Source of the DNA: Paludibacteraceae bacterium
GTDB taxonomy: Bacteria; Bacteroidota; Bacteroidia; Bacteroidales; Paludibacteraceae
DNA: 64,000 nt
Reading direction: 5' to 3'
NCBI GenBank assembly: GCA_017547145.1
Contig: JAFYQJ010000005.1
Coordinates: 248,001 to 312,000 of the forward strand
The notes below the pieces were generated by a model, which worked only from the letters and a program-made list of their open reading frames with translations, did not search any database and had not been told where the DNA came from. Made by a program: the position numbers and the translations under genes. Shown here piece after piece: positions 45,575-53,541 of this stretch. Position 1 is the stretch's first letter, and each line of letters opens with the position of its first letter.

Positions 45575-46618
45575 ATGGCAAAATTAAATTTTGGTGGCGT
45601 TATAGAAAACGTAATCACCCGAGAAGAATTCCCTTTGGAAAAAGCACGTGAAGTGTTGAAAAACGAAACTATTGCCGTTGTCGGATATGGTGTTCAAGGT
45701 CCTGGTCAATCGCTTAACTTACGCGACAATGGATTTAACGTAATCATCGGTCAACGTCAAGGTAAAACATACGAAAAAGCTATTTCGGACGGATGGGTTC
45801 CCGGCGAAACATTGTTTAGCATCGAAGAAGCTTGCGACAAAGCTACTATCATTATGTGTCTTTTGAGTGACGCAGCTGTAATGTCGGTTTGGCCTACGCT
45901 AGAAAAATACTTAACTGCTGGCAAAGCTTTGTATTTCTCTCACGGATTTGCTATTACTTGGAACGACCGCACTGGCGTTGTTCCTCCAAAAGATATCGAC
46001 GTTATCATGGTTGCACCTAAAGGCTCGGGTACATCGCTTCGTACGATGTTCCTCGAAGGTCGTGGTTTGAACTCTTCGTATGCTATCTATCAAGATGCTA
46101 CTGGCAACGCTATGGACCGCACCATTGCACTTGGTATCGGTATTGGCTCGGGCTACTTGTTCGAAACTACTTTCGTACGCGAAGCAACTTCTGACCTTAC
46201 TGGCGAACGTGGCTCACTCATGGGAGCTATTCAAGGACTTCTTTTGGCACAATACGAAGTGTTGCGTGAAAACGGACACACACCTTCTGAAGCTTTCAAC
46301 GAAACTGTAGAAGAGCTTACACAATCGCTTATGCCACTCTTTGCAAAAAATGGCATGGACTGGATGTATGCCAACTGCTCAACTACTGCTCAACGTGGTG
46401 CTTTGGACTGGATGGGACCTTTCCACGATGCTATCAAACCTGTGGTAGAAAAACTTTACGCTAACGTAAAATGTGGCAACGAAGCACAAATATCTATCGA
46501 TAGCAACTCTAAACCTGACTATCGTGAAAAACTTGAGCTAGAGCTAAAAGCTCTACGCGAAAGCGAAATGTGGCAAACTGCGGTTACCGTACGCCAACTT
46601 CGCCCTGAAAACAACTAA
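45575..46618 (+). CDS. ilvC: Ketol-acid reductoisomerase
   Basis: A 347-residue NAD(P)H-dependent enzyme of valine, leucine and isoleucine synthesis. The Rossmann motif is VVGYGVQGPGQSLNLRDNG, followed by FSHGFAITW, MVAPKGSGTSLRTMF and SDLTGERGSLMGAIQG, whose acidic residues bind magnesium. It has the single-knot class I layout. Its codon use is richer in G and C than neighbouring genes, consistent with high expression. It stands alone with a promoter and terminator. Confidence 0.95.
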   Translation: MAKLNFGGVIENVITREEFPLEKAREVLKNETIAVVGYGVQGPGQSLNLRDNGFNVIIGQRQGKTYEKAISDGWVPGETLFSIEEACDKATIIMCLLSDAAVMSVWPTLEKYLTAGKALYFSHGFAITWNDRTGVVPPKDIDVIMVAPKGSGTSLRTMFLEGRGLNSSYAIYQDATGNAMDRTIALGIGIGSGYLFETTFVREATSDLTGERGSLMGAIQGLLLAQYEVLRENGHTPSEAFNETVEELTQSLMPLFAKNGMDWMYANCSTTAQRGALDWMGPFHDAIKPVVEKLYANVKCGNEAQISIDSNSKPDYREKLELELKALRESEMWQTAVTVRQLRPENN

Positions 46619-46637
46619 TATACATCTATACAAAACG

Positions 46638-46669
46638 AACGCCGCACCTTATAAGATGCGGCGTTTTTT
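46638..46669 (+). terminator. Terminator of ilvC
   Basis: AACGCCGCA and TGCGGCGTT pair around CCTTATAAGA, followed by a T run. Confidence 0.85.
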
Positions 46670-46683
46670 ATTCTCCGATAACC

Positions 46684-46758
46684 GTAGGGACGCATCGAAT
46701 GCGTCCGTTTTTTACATTTGTTTTTTTCTCTCTGCGGACGCACACAGTGCGTCCCTAC
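46684..46758. repeat. Nested palindromic repeat element
   Basis: GTAGGGACGCA at the left end is inverted as TGCGTCCCTAC at the right end. Each half also forms its own hairpin (GGACGCA with TGCGTCC). The 75-base element looks like a small non-coding mobile repeat of a type scattered in many genomes; it lies between the ilvC terminator and the next gene. Confidence 0.65.
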
Positions 46759-46802
46759 ATCATTTTTCTACATAGCCCGTAAGGGGGACAAGGGTGAAAT
46801 TC

Positions 46803-47579
46803 TTAAGGACAAACCCCACGAATAGTGAATCCTAATCTTCGTTCTTCGTCATTTGTATTTTCACCCCCTGAGCTAATTTTAAGATTTATTGCACTATTAC
46901 TACTATAGGAAGAAGAATAAAAATAAAGAGAACTTGACCAATACTTACCCACACTCCCTACTTCTTTTTTCGTAGTTCCATCTATATAGCCAGCTGCAGG
47001 GAAAAATATATGAGGAGTATTGTAATAGTTTTTACTAGAGACGATCATCCCTGCTACACCTGTTCCATTATAGTTGCTGGTCCAAGTCCAAATACATTCT
47101 GTACAAAGTTCTTTTATCTCTTTGCTTGTTGGCATTCTCCAATTACTCCCCCATTCAGAGCGAACAACATCATCTGATAATTCGAGAGTTTTTTTATCAT
47201 CTTTAGTCCCATAGTTATTACTAGCACAATATTTAGTCATATCAGTACTTGAAGAACCGTTATTCCATTTATAATAACTCCAGTTATAATTATATTTTGT
47301 GGAAATTTCACCCCACGAGAAATAATTTCCATACCCTTCAGGAGAATCAGCACCTACGTTACAGGTTGCCCATTTTACTCCGCTAGGCAACCCAAGGTCT
47401 ACCCATTGATGACCATTTTTGATTGCAGTCGTTTTGGGAGGTACGAGTGAAATACTATCCACTTTACTTATTTCAAAATATGTAGCAGGAGAGTTTTTCT
47501 TGTACAAATAAAAAACATCTTGAGCTAAGAAACTTATTGCTATAAAAACAATACTAATAACTAAAAATACTTTTTTCAT
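46803..47579 (-). CDS. FISUMP-domain secreted protein 2
   Basis: A 258-residue exported protein with a signal peptide (residues 1-19) but no lipobox cysteine. A short N-terminal part (SKVDSISLVPP) links to a FISUMP domain with WVDLGLPSG, WATCNVGADSPEGYG, FSWGEI, WRMPTSKEI, FFPAAG and FTIRGVC. The first part resembles the VxxITF strand seen at the start of the neighbouring T9SS protein. It follows that gene by 6 bases. Function unknown. Confidence 0.82.
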   Translation of the reverse strand: MKKVFLVISIVFIAISFLAQDVFYLYKKNSPATYFEISKVDSISLVPPKTTAIKNGHQWVDLGLPSGVKWATCNVGADSPEGYGNYFSWGEISTKYNYNWSYYKWNNGSSSTDMTKYCASNNYGTKDDKKTLELSDDVVRSEWGSNWRMPTSKEIKELCTECIWTWTSNYNGTGVAGMIVSSKNYYNTPHIFFPAAGYIDGTTKKEVGSVGKYWSSSLYFYSSSYSSNSAINLKISSGGENTNDEERRLGFTIRGVCP

Positions 47580-47585
47580 GATTTT

Positions 47586-48068
47586 TTACTTTTTAATAAA
47601 TTTTACAATTTGGTTATTTACTTTTAAAAAATAGATATTTGATGTAAGTGTAGAAACGTTTATATTATTTCCTACGCTTTGCAATACGCATTGTCCATTA
47701 TAGTTGTACACAGTAACAGTAGAATTTCTCTCCACACCTACTATATGTAGTTCATTCTGTACAGGGTTTGGAAAAACATACACTTTGGCTTCATCATCTA
47801 TAACAGATTCCAATTCAGTAGGCAAAAGATTGCGTGTACCAAACATCACACAACGTAAGCCTGTAACATCGGAGTGAGTACCTTTTCGGTCGATAGTCAT
47901 TGAGGAAGTTTCTGCTCCCTGCACAAAGGTAATTTTCTGTACCGTAGCCATTTCGTAAATAAGTTCACTTCCATCGGCACTGATAGCAATTACGGCAGAA
48001 ACATCTTCTGCCCAACATACACTCACACTACAAGCGAGTGCTACAAAAAATAAAGTCATCTTTCTCAT
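47586..48068 (-). CDS. Small T9SS-exported protein
   Basis: A 160-residue protein: signal peptide (1-20), a strand-rich segment with MATVQKITFVQG, and a T9SS type A sorting domain from about residue 92 (VYVFPNPVQNELHI, then VTVYNYNGQCV and IYFLKVNNQIVKFI). After removal of both signals only about 70 residues would remain, so the cargo is very small. It probably shares an operon with the FISUMP gene downstream. Confidence 0.8.
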   Translation of the reverse strand: MRKMTLFFVALACSVSVCWAEDVSAVIAISADGSELIYEMATVQKITFVQGAETSSMTIDRKGTHSDVTGLRCVMFGTRNLLPTELESVIDDEAKVYVFPNPVQNELHIVGVERNSTVTVYNYNGQCVLQSVGNNINVSTLTSNIYFLKVNNQIVKFIKK

Positions 48069-48223
48069 AATTCTTTAATTGTTATTTAGTTTTACAAATA
48101 AACAAACTCAAGCAAATCGAATCAAGTTCTTATTAGTTCTTATTTCTCAAGTCATTAAGTTTTTAATAAAATCTTGTTTTTCAGGACAAATCGTAGTAAG
48201 CGATATTTTGAATAACACCTATA

Positions 48224-48673
48224 TCATTCAACATTGAGTCTGCATTTTATGGTTTTTATTTGCTCTATATAGAGCAGTAGTTCGTAGTATTTTTGTAAGT
48301 TTTTTTCATCGGCTTGACAAGCAAGACAAAGAGAGTGTTCTATCTTGATCATTTTATAGTTGTCATTACCTGAAACAATATTTACACTTCCTTGCTGTGT
48401 TTTTAAATCATTTGCTTTGCAGAGCAAAATATCAGGTTTCAGCAACAACAATAAATTGTCCACTTGCTCGTATTGAAATTCGGAAATAAGATTCATATTG
48501 CTTTCGAGCAATCCTTGAAATGGCAGCGAGGAATCGACATTAAACATTTTTTCTTCAAATCCTAATAGAAGGACTTTTACTCCTTTTCCCGATTGATACA
48601 AAAACGCTTTATTTTTATTGATACACATATTATTCTTTTTTTGTATTGCCTCCACTTCTACGGCTATCGGCAT
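48224..48673 (-). CDS. Hypothetical protein
   Basis: About 149 residues from ATG 48673; ATG 48628 is also possible. I recognise no family. The sequence alternates hydrophobic strands and helices (VKVLLLGFEEK, VDNLLLLLKPDILLC) and has a few scattered cysteines; it has no signal peptide. A leucine-rich stretch looks vaguely like a response-regulator receiver core, but no phosphorylation-site pattern is present. It lies downstream of a good minus-strand promoter (48983-49012) with the structured segment 48719-48894 in between. Confidence 0.45.
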   Translation of the reverse strand: MPIAVEVEAIQKKNNMCINKNKAFLYQSGKGVKVLLLGFEEKMFNVDSSLPFQGLLESNMNLISEFQYEQVDNLLLLLKPDILLCKANDLKTQQGSVNIVSGNDNYKMIKIEHSLCLACQADEKNLQKYYELLLYIEQIKTIKCRLNVE

Positions 48674-48718
48674 TCTCCGTAGCACCTAAATTTTGAGTTC
48701 ACGTATGTACATAAAAAG

Positions 48719-48894
48719 AGCGTGGTGCCTTGTATATTGCTTCATTTGATTCTTTGAGGTCCTGAACTTACCCTAACTCTTCAAATTACGCACAAAAGCC
48801 CACGCTTTCACGTGAGCGTCATTTCTGCTTTTGCTTGAAGAGTCTTTTTTGAAATTGTTCAGGTTTCAAAGAATCAAGTTTAGCTTATAACGCT
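48719..48894. ncRNA. Candidate structured RNA (6S-like rod)
   Basis: The segment folds on itself over 176 bases. From outside in, the pairs are AGCGT/ACGCT, TTGATTCTTTGA/TCAAAGAATCAA (12 bp, perfect), CCTGAAC/GTTCAGG, an open bubble (TTACCCTA against 13 bases), ACTCTTCAA/TTGAAGAGT, CAAAAGC/GCTTTTG, and a terminal ACGCT/AGCGT hairpin. Length and the central bubble between long stems recall 6S RNA, but I cannot confirm the family. Strand is unclear: the plus strand gains G-U pairs and is followed by a terminator (48919), while the minus strand has a strong promoter (48983-49012). No reading frame fits the segment. Confidence 0.55.
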
Positions 48895-48918
48895 ATTTCC
48901 AATATTTTCAAGATGTAC

Positions 48919-48943
48919 ACACTTTTTTAAAGTGTTATTTTTT
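48919..48943 (+). terminator. Rho-independent terminator (plus strand)
   Basis: ACACTTT and AAAGTGT pair around TTT and are followed by TATTTTTT. No plus-strand protein gene lies upstream, so it may end the structured RNA. Confidence 0.6.
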
Positions 48944-48982
48944 CATAGGCAAAAATGTTTTTTTTGTTTTACAAATTCAGTA

Positions 48983-49012
48983 CAAATATATAAACAAACT
49001 TAGATACTACAA
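48983..49012 (-). promoter_or_regulatory. Minus-strand promoter at the end of mazG
   Basis: On the minus strand TTG (49012-49010) and TATATTTG (48990-48983) are 19 bases apart. It overlaps the mazG stop and points toward the structured segment and the hypothetical gene at 48224. Confidence 0.6.
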
Positions 49013-49795
49013 GCCTCGCTGCTTGGCTTCGTTCCAATACTCGTCCATCTCCGTAAGCGACAAATCGCGTAGCTGCTTGCCATCTTCGCGGATGCGTTGC
49101 TCCATATAATTAAAGCGGGCAATAAACTTCTTATTGGTTCGCTCCAAGGCGTTTTCGGGATTTATATCGTAGAGCCGAGCGGCATTTACAAGGCTGAAAA
49201 ACACATCGCCAAACTCGGCTTCCTGTTTGTCTGCATCCAAAGCCTCCACTTCACGCTCAAACTCCGAAATCTCTTCACGCACCTTTTGCCACACTTGTGA
49301 GCGTTGGTCCCAATCGAAACCAGCATTGCGTGCTTTGTCTTGTATGCGGTAAGCCTTCACCAAAGCAGGCAAAGCACTAGGCACACCCTGCAAAACACCT
49401 CGGTTGCCACCTTTTTCTTTCAGCTTAAGTTGTTCCCAATTCTGCTCCACCTCGGTCGAGCTATCTACCTTTACATCCGAAAAAATATGCGGATGTCGAT
49501 AAACTAATTTATCGCAAACAGCATCGCAAACGTCTTTTACGTCGAACTCGCTTTTTTCAGAAGCTATAAGTGCATAAAACACAACGTGCATCAGCACATC
49601 GCCAAGCTCTTTTTTCAGTTCTGCCATGTTGTTGGTCGAAATAGCTTCTGCCAATTCATAAACCTCCTCTATGGTAAGTGTGCGTAACGATTCGATCGTT
49701 TGCTTACTATCCCAAGGGCATTTTTGGCGAAGTTCTTCTACTATTTCCAAAAGTCGTCCAAAAGCCTCTTTTTTTTCTTGCAAAGTGTGCTTCAT
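49007..49795 (-). CDS. mazG: Nucleoside triphosphate pyrophosphohydrolase
   Basis: A 262-residue all-alpha NTP pyrophosphatase. It has two MazG domains: the first with CPWDSKQTIESLRT, EEVYELAEAI and ELGDVLMHVVF, the second with VREEISEFEREVEAL and EFGDVFFSLVN. The E-x-x-E and E-x-x-D motifs bind magnesium. It hydrolyses NTPs to NMPs and clears damaged nucleotides. It is third in rimM, amylase, mazG (6-base gap). Confidence 0.93.
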   Translation of the reverse strand: MKHTLQEKKEAFGRLLEIVEELRQKCPWDSKQTIESLRTLTIEEVYELAEAISTNNMAELKKELGDVLMHVVFYALIASEKSEFDVKDVCDAVCDKLVYRHPHIFSDVKVDSSTEVEQNWEQLKLKEKGGNRGVLQGVPSALPALVKAYRIQDKARNAGFDWDQRSQVWQKVREEISEFEREVEALDADKQEAEFGDVFFSLVNAARLYDINPENALERTNKKFIARFNYMEQRIREDGKQLRDLSLTEMDEYWNEAKQRGL

Positions 49796-49801
49796 CTTTC
49801 T

Positions 49802-51472
49802 TTAATTTTTAAACTTAAACACCACGCCACTATTAGCATCTAATTGGAATTCAGGTAAGCTATTAGGACTAAAATCTATGTAACTTTTGTTGTTAGAAAA
49901 CAACTCTTTCATCAACTGCTTATGGTTACACTTCATACCCAAAAAGTCGAACACCTCTTGTCCAATATTTAGTTTAATGCTTTTAGCCTCGTCGCTAAAA
50001 TTAACAACTACGAGCAACGTTTCGTTACCACATCTACGTAGCCAAGCAAATTGTTTTGCAGCGTCGTAGTCTGAGTTCGATAGGTTTAAGTACTGCAAAT
50101 CGTACATTACACCTTTTGCCACGGCATCTTCTTTAGCTATCGCAAAAAGTTTTTGATAAAATGCTTGGAGTTTGCGTTCCTCATCTGTCAACAAATGAGT
50201 ATCATATTTTCCAGCATTTCTCCATCGAATTATTTTGTCGATACTCCAATAATCAAAAATAGTTGTTCTTCCATCTACCCCACTAAAACCCTCTTTATCC
50301 ATACCTTGCTCGCCAAGTTCTTGAGCAAAATAACACATCGTTGGCGACGCAGAAAGCAATGCCGCTACCATCATTGCAGGTATAGCCTTATGCGGATTGT
50401 TTGCAAAAAATTGCGACGCAATGCGTTGCTCATCGTGGTTTTCCAAAAACGAAAGCATATTGCCTTGTATATCGCTAACAGACTGCCACGCCCTTGTTAT
50501 TTCGCTTGCCGAGACGTAGCCACACATCACACCTCGCAACGTGTCGTACAAACCCACTTTATCATACAAATAGTCGAATCCTCCATAATGAATATACGAC
50601 CTATAAAGAGACGGATTGTAAACTTCAGCTACAAAAAACAGATTCGGGAAACGAGTTTTGAGTTCAGCTATTACCCAATGCCAAAACTCTACTGGCACCA
50701 TTTCTGCCATATCACAGCGAAAACCATCGACGCCTTTTTCCGCCCAATAAACCAAAATATCACGCATTTTAAGCCAAGTATCAGGCAAAGGATCAAAATG
50801 GCGTGCTTGAGCACCCATATAATCGACGCCGTAGTTAAGCTTCACTGTTTCATACCAATCGTTTACCGATGGCGAAGCCGAAAAACAATCGTTTCCTGTA
50901 GCTTTAGCAGGAAATTCATTGTAATCTGCAACCTCAAATTGAGGAGCAAACGGTGTATTCGGGAAATAATAAAAGTTGTTTTGCGGACTAAAATGCCAAT
51001 CGCTGCGATCACCCTCACCAAAATCCTGAACACCATCAGGCTTCATATCCGAGCGATAAACACGAGCTACGTGGTTTGGCACAAAATCTATTATAACGCC
51101 CAATCCCGAACGATGCGTACGGCTTACAAGTGCTTCAAATTCTTTTATTCGCCAAGAGACATCTTCAGACAAATCAGCATCGACATCATAATAATCGCGT
51201 ACGGCATACGGCGACCCAGCAATACCTTTTATAATAGTTCTATTGTCGGCAACAATATTTTCGTACGCAGTAGCAGTAGCATGCTCCAACACACCCGTAT
51301 ACCATATATGCGTAGCTCCAAGTTTTTTTATTGCTCGCAAACAAGTAGGCGTAAAGTCAGCAAATTTTCCACAACCATTTTCTGCTAACGTACCATTCTC
51401 TAAACGATTTTCGTTATTGTTACCAAACAATCGTGGCAACACTTGATAAATTATCATTTTTTCTTCTCTCAT
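49802..51472 (-). CDS. GH13 alpha-amylase family protein (cytoplasmic)
   Basis: A 556-residue glycoside hydrolase family 13 protein. Conserved regions are VIIDFVPNHVAR (I), GVDGFRCDMAE (II, nucleophile Asp), LFFVAEVYNP (III, acid Glu) and LSFLENHDEQR (IV, Asp). No signal peptide is present, so it acts on internal alpha-glucans such as glycogen or maltodextrin. Its start overlaps the rimM stop (ATGA), so it is translationally coupled to rimM. The exact specificity cannot be told. Confidence 0.9.
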   Translation of the reverse strand: MREEKMIIYQVLPRLFGNNNENRLENGTLAENGCGKFADFTPTCLRAIKKLGATHIWYTGVLEHATATAYENIVADNRTIIKGIAGSPYAVRDYYDVDADLSEDVSWRIKEFEALVSRTHRSGLGVIIDFVPNHVARVYRSDMKPDGVQDFGEGDRSDWHFSPQNNFYYFPNTPFAPQFEVADYNEFPAKATGNDCFSASPSVNDWYETVKLNYGVDYMGAQARHFDPLPDTWLKMRDILVYWAEKGVDGFRCDMAEMVPVEFWHWVIAELKTRFPNLFFVAEVYNPSLYRSYIHYGGFDYLYDKVGLYDTLRGVMCGYVSASEITRAWQSVSDIQGNMLSFLENHDEQRIASQFFANNPHKAIPAMMVAALLSASPTMCYFAQELGEQGMDKEGFSGVDGRTTIFDYWSIDKIIRWRNAGKYDTHLLTDEERKLQAFYQKLFAIAKEDAVAKGVMYDLQYLNLSNSDYDAAKQFAWLRRCGNETLLVVVNFSDEAKSIKLNIGQEVFDFLGMKCNHKQLMKELFSNNKSYIDFSPNSLPEFQLDANSGVVFKFKN

Positions 51473-51972
51473 AATTCCAATAAACCTTCAGGCAACGACA
51501 TTCGTAAAATACGTTTCTCTGCATCTATTTCCGTTATCAAATCTTCCGAAACAGGTATTAAATACTCAGCCACAGCAAACAATACATTTGCAGTTGTAGT
51601 ATCTACAGAGTCGATAACACCAACACGCCCCATTGTTGCATCGTACAACTCAAATCCAACAAAATAATCCATACCAAAAGACAATTGATCTTCATCTATT
51701 TCCGATTTTGGAATAAAAATCTCCAATCCCGACAATGCAATAGCTTCTTGCTCATTAGTTATATCATCAAAATGCAATAACAAAGACTCTTTCCCTTTTG
51801 GTCGGCACGAGTTAATAAAAAAAGGTACAAAAATACCATCTATACACAAAACTACGAAACCAATTTCTTCTATATCAAAAGCATCGTTCGAAAACCAACA
51901 AGAGAGTTCTCCTTTTATGCCATGCGGTTTACCCACTTTCCCTACTTCAACCAAATCTTCTCTTAATATCAT
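51469..51972 (-). CDS. rimM: 16S rRNA processing protein RimM
   Basis: A 167-residue ribosome maturation factor. The N-terminal RimM fold has VEVGKVGKPHGIKGEL; the C-terminal PRC-barrel part has GFELYDATMGRVGVIDSV and YLIPVSEDLI. ATG 51972 is chosen because an upstream in-frame TTG at 51993 lies in the -7 box. It is first in an operon with amylase and mazG. Confidence 0.92.
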   Translation of the reverse strand: MILREDLVEVGKVGKPHGIKGELSCWFSNDAFDIEEIGFVVLCIDGIFVPFFINSCRPKGKESLLLHFDDITNEQEAIALSGLEIFIPKSEIDEDQLSFGMDYFVGFELYDATMGRVGVIDSVDTTTANVLFAVAEYLIPVSEDLITEIDAEKRILRMSLPEGLLEL

Positions 51973-51990
51973 CTTCCTTATGTTTTCTTG

Positions 51991-51998
51991 CAAAAATA
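51991..51998 (-). promoter_or_regulatory. -7 element of rimM
   Basis: TATTTTTG on the minus strand, 18 bases before the rimM ATG. Confidence 0.5.
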
Positions 51999-52052
51999 CA
52001 AACTATAATTCTCAATTTTGACATCACTCTTTTTTTTTCAGAAAAAAGATTT

Positions 52053-52060
52053 TATCTTTG
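52053..52060 (+). promoter_or_regulatory. -7 element of rplS
   Basis: TATCTTTG fits TAnnTTTG. The leader to the rplS ATG would be about 65 bases, longer than for most genes here. Confidence 0.55.
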
Positions 52061-52132
52061 CACCTCATTTTACGTAATCTCTGGCAAAAAGTTTGTGTAT
52101 ATTGCGTAAAAGAACTTTAAAATATATTTATA

Positions 52133-52480
52133 ATGGATTTAATTAAAATTGCAGAAGAAGCATTTGCTTCAGGCAAACAGATTCCAGCTTTCAAAAGCGG
52201 AGACACAATTACAGTTGCTTATCGTATTATCGAAGGTAACAAAGAACGTATTCAGATGTATCGTGGTGTAGTTATCAAAATTGTTGGACACGGTGCTAAA
52301 AAACGTTTCACAGTACGCAAAATGTCAGACAACGTAGGTGTAGAAAGAATTTTCCCTATGGACTCACCTTACATTGACAACATTACTGTAAACAAAATTG
52401 GTAAAGTTCGTCGTGCGAAACTTTATTACTTAAGAAAACTTACAGGTAAAAAAGCTCGTATTAAAGAAAAAACTTTTTAA
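52133..52480 (+). CDS. rplS: 50S ribosomal protein L19
   Basis: A 115-residue protein with the L19 signature [10 protein letters not shown], followed by [20 protein letters not shown] at the basic C-terminus. It lies at the 30S-50S interface. It is a single-gene unit with its own promoter and terminator, divergent from rimM. Confidence 0.97.
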   Translation: MDLIKIAEEAFASGKQIPAFKSGDTITVAYRIIEGNKERIQMYRGVVIKIVGHGAKKRFTVRKMSDNVGVERIFPMDSPYIDNITVNKIGKVRRAKLYYLRKLTGKKARIKEKTF

Positions 52481-52499
52481 TAGTTTTTCACTTACAAAA

Positions 52500-52527
52500 A
52501 AAACCTTCTTTTCAGAAGGTTTTTTTA
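52500..52527. terminator. Terminator of rplS and FISUMP gene 3
   Basis: AAACCTTCT and AGAAGGTTT pair around TTTC with A and T runs on either side, so it can work in both directions. Confidence 0.8.
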
Positions 52528-53520
52528 TTTTGAATTGTGGCAAACTCCACGAATAGTATGTCCAACATGTCGGACTACAAAGTAATCTCTAATAACACCT
52601 TCAAAGAAATAAAAATAACTGGCATAACGACAAGACCAATCCCCTATCGATCCTGACCAATAAGCTCCTGAAGTTCCTATCTCATTAAGATCACTATCAA
52701 AATAAGTCCCAGCAGCTGGCAGGAAAATATGGTTATCATTAACCTTACTTTTAACAATATACCCTGCCACATTCGTACTATTATAATTATCTGTCCATTC
52801 CCAATTACAATATTCCATTAATTCGCCTATATCTCCATCTATGGGCATCTTCCAATCTCCACCCATATAAACCGTAGCAGCATCATCTTCTGGTTCAAGT
52901 ATAGTTTTATTATCACCTATAAAATTTCCTTTCATATCATACCAAATAGCACTATTTCCATCATTGTCGAATGCATTATAAGTATATTTGGTTATACCTT
53001 CCCAAGAATCATATCCTGTAGCCATGAATTTATAGGTAGCCCAAGTAAACTTCTTTTTCGGAACTACTTCGCCCCAAGCAAAATAATAACCATATTCTTC
53101 CGGACTTTCTGCTCCAACATTACAAGTAGCCCATTTAGTTCCATTCGGTAATCCCAAATCCACATAATCATGTCCATTATAAGGATCATAAAACTCGGCC
53201 GTGTAAGTAATATCAGATGTTACGTTAATATAACGAGGATTATCTCCCACACCATCACTCCAACATTTAAAACTATAATTTCTCTTTGGTGTAGCGGTTA
53301 ATTCTACCAACATCCCTAATTCATACACTCCGCCACCAGTCACATCGCCCATAGCAGTATCGGCAGACAATACAGTAACTGTAAAATGTGTATCACTTCC
53401 ATTATTTTGTTCCGTTGTTGGATCTGACGGGTTGTTACCAATAATAAAATTGCATGAGACAAACATTATTGATAAAACAACCATAATCCATACATACAAA
53501 TATTTTACTACTATTTTCAT
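52525..53520 (-). CDS. FISUMP-domain lipoprotein 3
   Basis: A 331-residue lipoprotein: the signal peptide ends in SIMFVSC (Cys at residue 23). Residues of about 48-110 form a divergent InlB B-repeat (LGMLVELTATPKRNYSFKCW, then DITYTAEF). The FISUMP domain follows, with YVDLGLPNG, WATCNVGAESPEEYG, FAWGEVVPKKKF, WKMPIDG, FLPAAG and HTIRGVC. It lies 21 bases after ftsH, as the last gene of rsfS-ftsH-FISUMP. Function unknown. Confidence 0.83.
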   Translation of the reverse strand: MKIVVKYLYVWIMVVLSIMFVSCNFIIGNNPSDPTTEQNNGSDTHFTVTVLSADTAMGDVTGGGVYELGMLVELTATPKRNYSFKCWSDGVGDNPRYINVTSDITYTAEFYDPYNGHDYVDLGLPNGTKWATCNVGAESPEEYGYYFAWGEVVPKKKFTWATYKFMATGYDSWEGITKYTYNAFDNDGNSAIWYDMKGNFIGDNKTILEPEDDAATVYMGGDWKMPIDGDIGELMEYCNWEWTDNYNSTNVAGYIVKSKVNDNHIFLPAAGTYFDSDLNEIGTSGAYWSGSIGDWSCRYASYFYFFEGVIRDYFVVRHVGHTIRGVCHNSK

Positions 53521-53541
53521 ATATTTTTATTTATTAAAGAT

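Noticed and set aside
50153-51388. 411-codon plus-strand frame opposite the amylase gene
   Set aside because: It is antisense to a clear GH13 gene with all catalytic motifs, and its translation is low-complexity with many Arg, Ile and Ser and no recognisable domain.
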